Positions 32,901-33,360 of a stretch of DNA of 33,360 nt are shown here, piece after piece. The notes beneath the pieces are model-generated. The model saw only the letters and a list, made by a program, of their open reading frames with translations, searched no databases and was not told where the DNA came from. Source of the DNA: Colivivens sp963594655 (GTDB lineage: Bacteria; Bacteroidota; Bacteroidia; Bacteroidales; Bacteroidaceae); NCBI GenBank assembly GCA_963594655.1, contig CAVBFD010000025.1:1-33360 (forward strand), written 5' to 3'. The position numbers and the translations under genes are program-made. The first letter of the stretch is position 1. Each line of letters opens with the position of its first letter.

Positions 32901-33359
32901 GCGTACACTCCTAAGGACGTTACAGTGGACGAGTGGACCTTCGCAGGTACTTACTCAAAGGTTACTTATGACGAAGACTCTAAGTGGAGTGACTACGCTG
33001 CTATCTACGGCTACGTTGCCAAGGATCTCGGTGACTCTGGTCTCAAACCGGGCGAGTTCGTCAAGATGAAGAAGCCGGGTTCATCATACACTCCTGCTTT
33101 CCGTGCGGTTATGAAGTACAAGGCAGCAAGCAGTGAAGGTGGTGCTGAGGCAAACGTACGTGGTTCAATTTCTCTTCCTTCAAGCCTGCAGGTAGTTCTC
33201 GTGGACGCTGATGGCACAATCACTGAAATCGGTGCTGTAGATGTTGACACAGACACATCAGACTGTTCATGGTACACCATCGACGGTCGCAAGCTCCAGG
33301 GTCAACCATCCGTTAAGGGTATCTACATCAACAGCGGAAAGAAGATTCTTATTAAATAA
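29988..33359 (+). CDS. Large secreted multi-domain repeat protein with C-terminal sorting-like segment
   Basis: The 1123-residue protein (ATG 29988; M3 also possible) has a signal peptide ending near NSFA|VDE. Residues 28-155 look like a beta-trefoil or ricin-type module (SYYIQNKESGLFL). Three beta-sandwich-like repeats follow at about 178-325, 473-613 and 711-861. Each has an L/M-xx-G-x-Y-x-V/L-S strand (GMPNGVYTLS, NLPAGKYTVS, GLKAGQYKVS) and ends in a DNFxLT or FKNLKI strand. Helical linkers (about 326-470 and 614-700) separate them. A further beta region (about 880-1045) precedes WYTIDGRKLQG...GIYINSGKKILIK, which resembles type IX secretion tails. Glycan binding at the surface is inferred; no catalytic motif is seen. 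Confidence 0.8.
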   Translation: MLMKKKLNALWVTAALLAVSGNSFAVDEITSGDSYYIQNKESGLFLCGANAWGTRASVAAEGDVFILNGSDGAYSIYDATLTTSNKCLGDNLFVDNNNGTVKFTFAAVDGESGVFSIAYDSKYLAKTSTAATVTGYEIELVSSVTEAAKWYILTKDEAIKKLASATEASPISATFLLSNPNFSSNHSVAAWTMEASNKNLGGGNADNFCAESFHSTFTLTQTLTGMPNGVYTLSAQGFYRQDGSDNDNLPVFYLNDATVTFPLKTGTENSMSDASTSFNGGTKYLSTTDKVIVTDGTITVGAKNGANTNLWCIWDNFQLTYYGAVTDFSAYVKLLKEQVDAGTAIKDKKMNATVKTKLENAITDYQSKTESSAYSTEAEWSIAIAAMKTAVSDANASVAVYESVLAYFTTAATLDDAGVKNFNANTTVAEIKSAYDAATLESITTEQETAITEALRTAAKAQTTAGADMTLAIVNPTVDGATGWTISKPNGGNGPLKDNISFEYWKDIAANGSFDYYQEITNLPAGKYTVSAEMYNSTNGEGTTFSATSGVYASSGSSDVYKLVDVDGTSLIKYTTDNILVTNGTLRIGVKNQTTMTARWFVADNFTLTFVEAVELDDYYTQITGLLTTAEAITGDMSEAASKALTDAMTAGKAATGTTKETDISKLNTIIDNLNTSIAAANVSVAEFKRGAAVNELITATSGSVDVSSAVVNSDQFTGWSQSGTGKFEKNTWSSEGKTDGSNMLTPFAQNWIGSGNILADNVMTFNTIGGLKAGQYKVSLLTRVMNEKAAVAYSGATFHVNGATVSLTEDATALTGKNGVYKTVETVVTVADKGSLAISVEVKNANFNWVAFKNLKIVYLNDNVTLTDGVDAPLAADLTTNYVGAKDIKVSFTRNFTEAVSSTVCLPFEATPDASAGKFYAFTGVTENEGVYTVNMTQAAATLAANTPYLFVPATTGDVTFTGTVAEAASAYTPKDVTVDEWTFAGTYSKVTYDEDSKWSDYAAIYGYVAKDLGDSGLKPGEFVKMKKPGSSYTPAFRAVMKYKAASSEGGAEANVRGSISLPSSLQVVLVDADGTITEIGAVDVDTDTSDCSWYTIDGRKLQGQPSVKGIYINSGKKILIK

Positions 33360-33360
33360 G

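Overview
The window looks like a chromosomal segment from a Bacteroidota bacterium, most likely Prevotellaceae. Three things point there. Nearly every gene or operon start is preceded by the Bacteroidota -7 box TAnnTTTG, sometimes with a -33 TTTG about 20 bp upstream. The protein families are typical of the phylum (DUF3127, DUF3943, DUF4861, a THUMP-like methyltransferase). The last protein ends in a short C-terminal segment like the type IX secretion tails common in Prevotella. Placement below family cannot be made by eye. I saw no rRNA, tRNA, CRISPR array, insertion sequence or prophage.

Layout, left half. An Rpn/PD-(D/E)XK nuclease-transposase gene runs off the left edge (minus strand). 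Divergent from it is a plus-strand operon: class I fumarase, frr, rsgA and a secreted TPR protein. It converges on a minus-strand pair, an SGNH hydrolase followed by an MBOAT O-acyltransferase, probably a surface-glycan O-acetylation module. Divergent from that pair are rnr (RNase R) and a secreted DUF4861 protein, which end at a strong, probably bidirectional hairpin shared with the convergent purL.

Middle. Divergent from purL is a radical SAM protein, then mnmG, then a secreted pectinesterase whose stop codon lies inside its own terminator. Convergent with it is a small DUF3127 OB-fold-like protein with an SSB-style acidic tail ending DDLPF. It is divergently transcribed from a replication and CoA operon: dnaN, a DnaQ-type exonuclease, coaC and coaB. 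CoaC and CoaB, normally one fused protein in this phylum, are separate ORFs overlapping by ATGA.

Right half. After an AT-rich gap comes rpsO with a textbook terminator. Then a tightly overlapped operon: NAD-dependent epimerase, PAP2-family membrane phosphatase, pdxB, a secreted DUF3943 protein and a THUMP-like SAM methyltransferase. The window closes with a large secreted protein built from three beta-sandwich-like repeats separated by helical linkers, with a C-terminal sorting-like segment.

Most of the window is core metabolism and information processing. The less-understood parts are the DUF3127 SSB-tailed protein, the split coaC/coaB, the epimerase/PAP2/DUF3943 cluster, the isolated pectin-type genes attached to housekeeping genes, and the terminal repeat protein.
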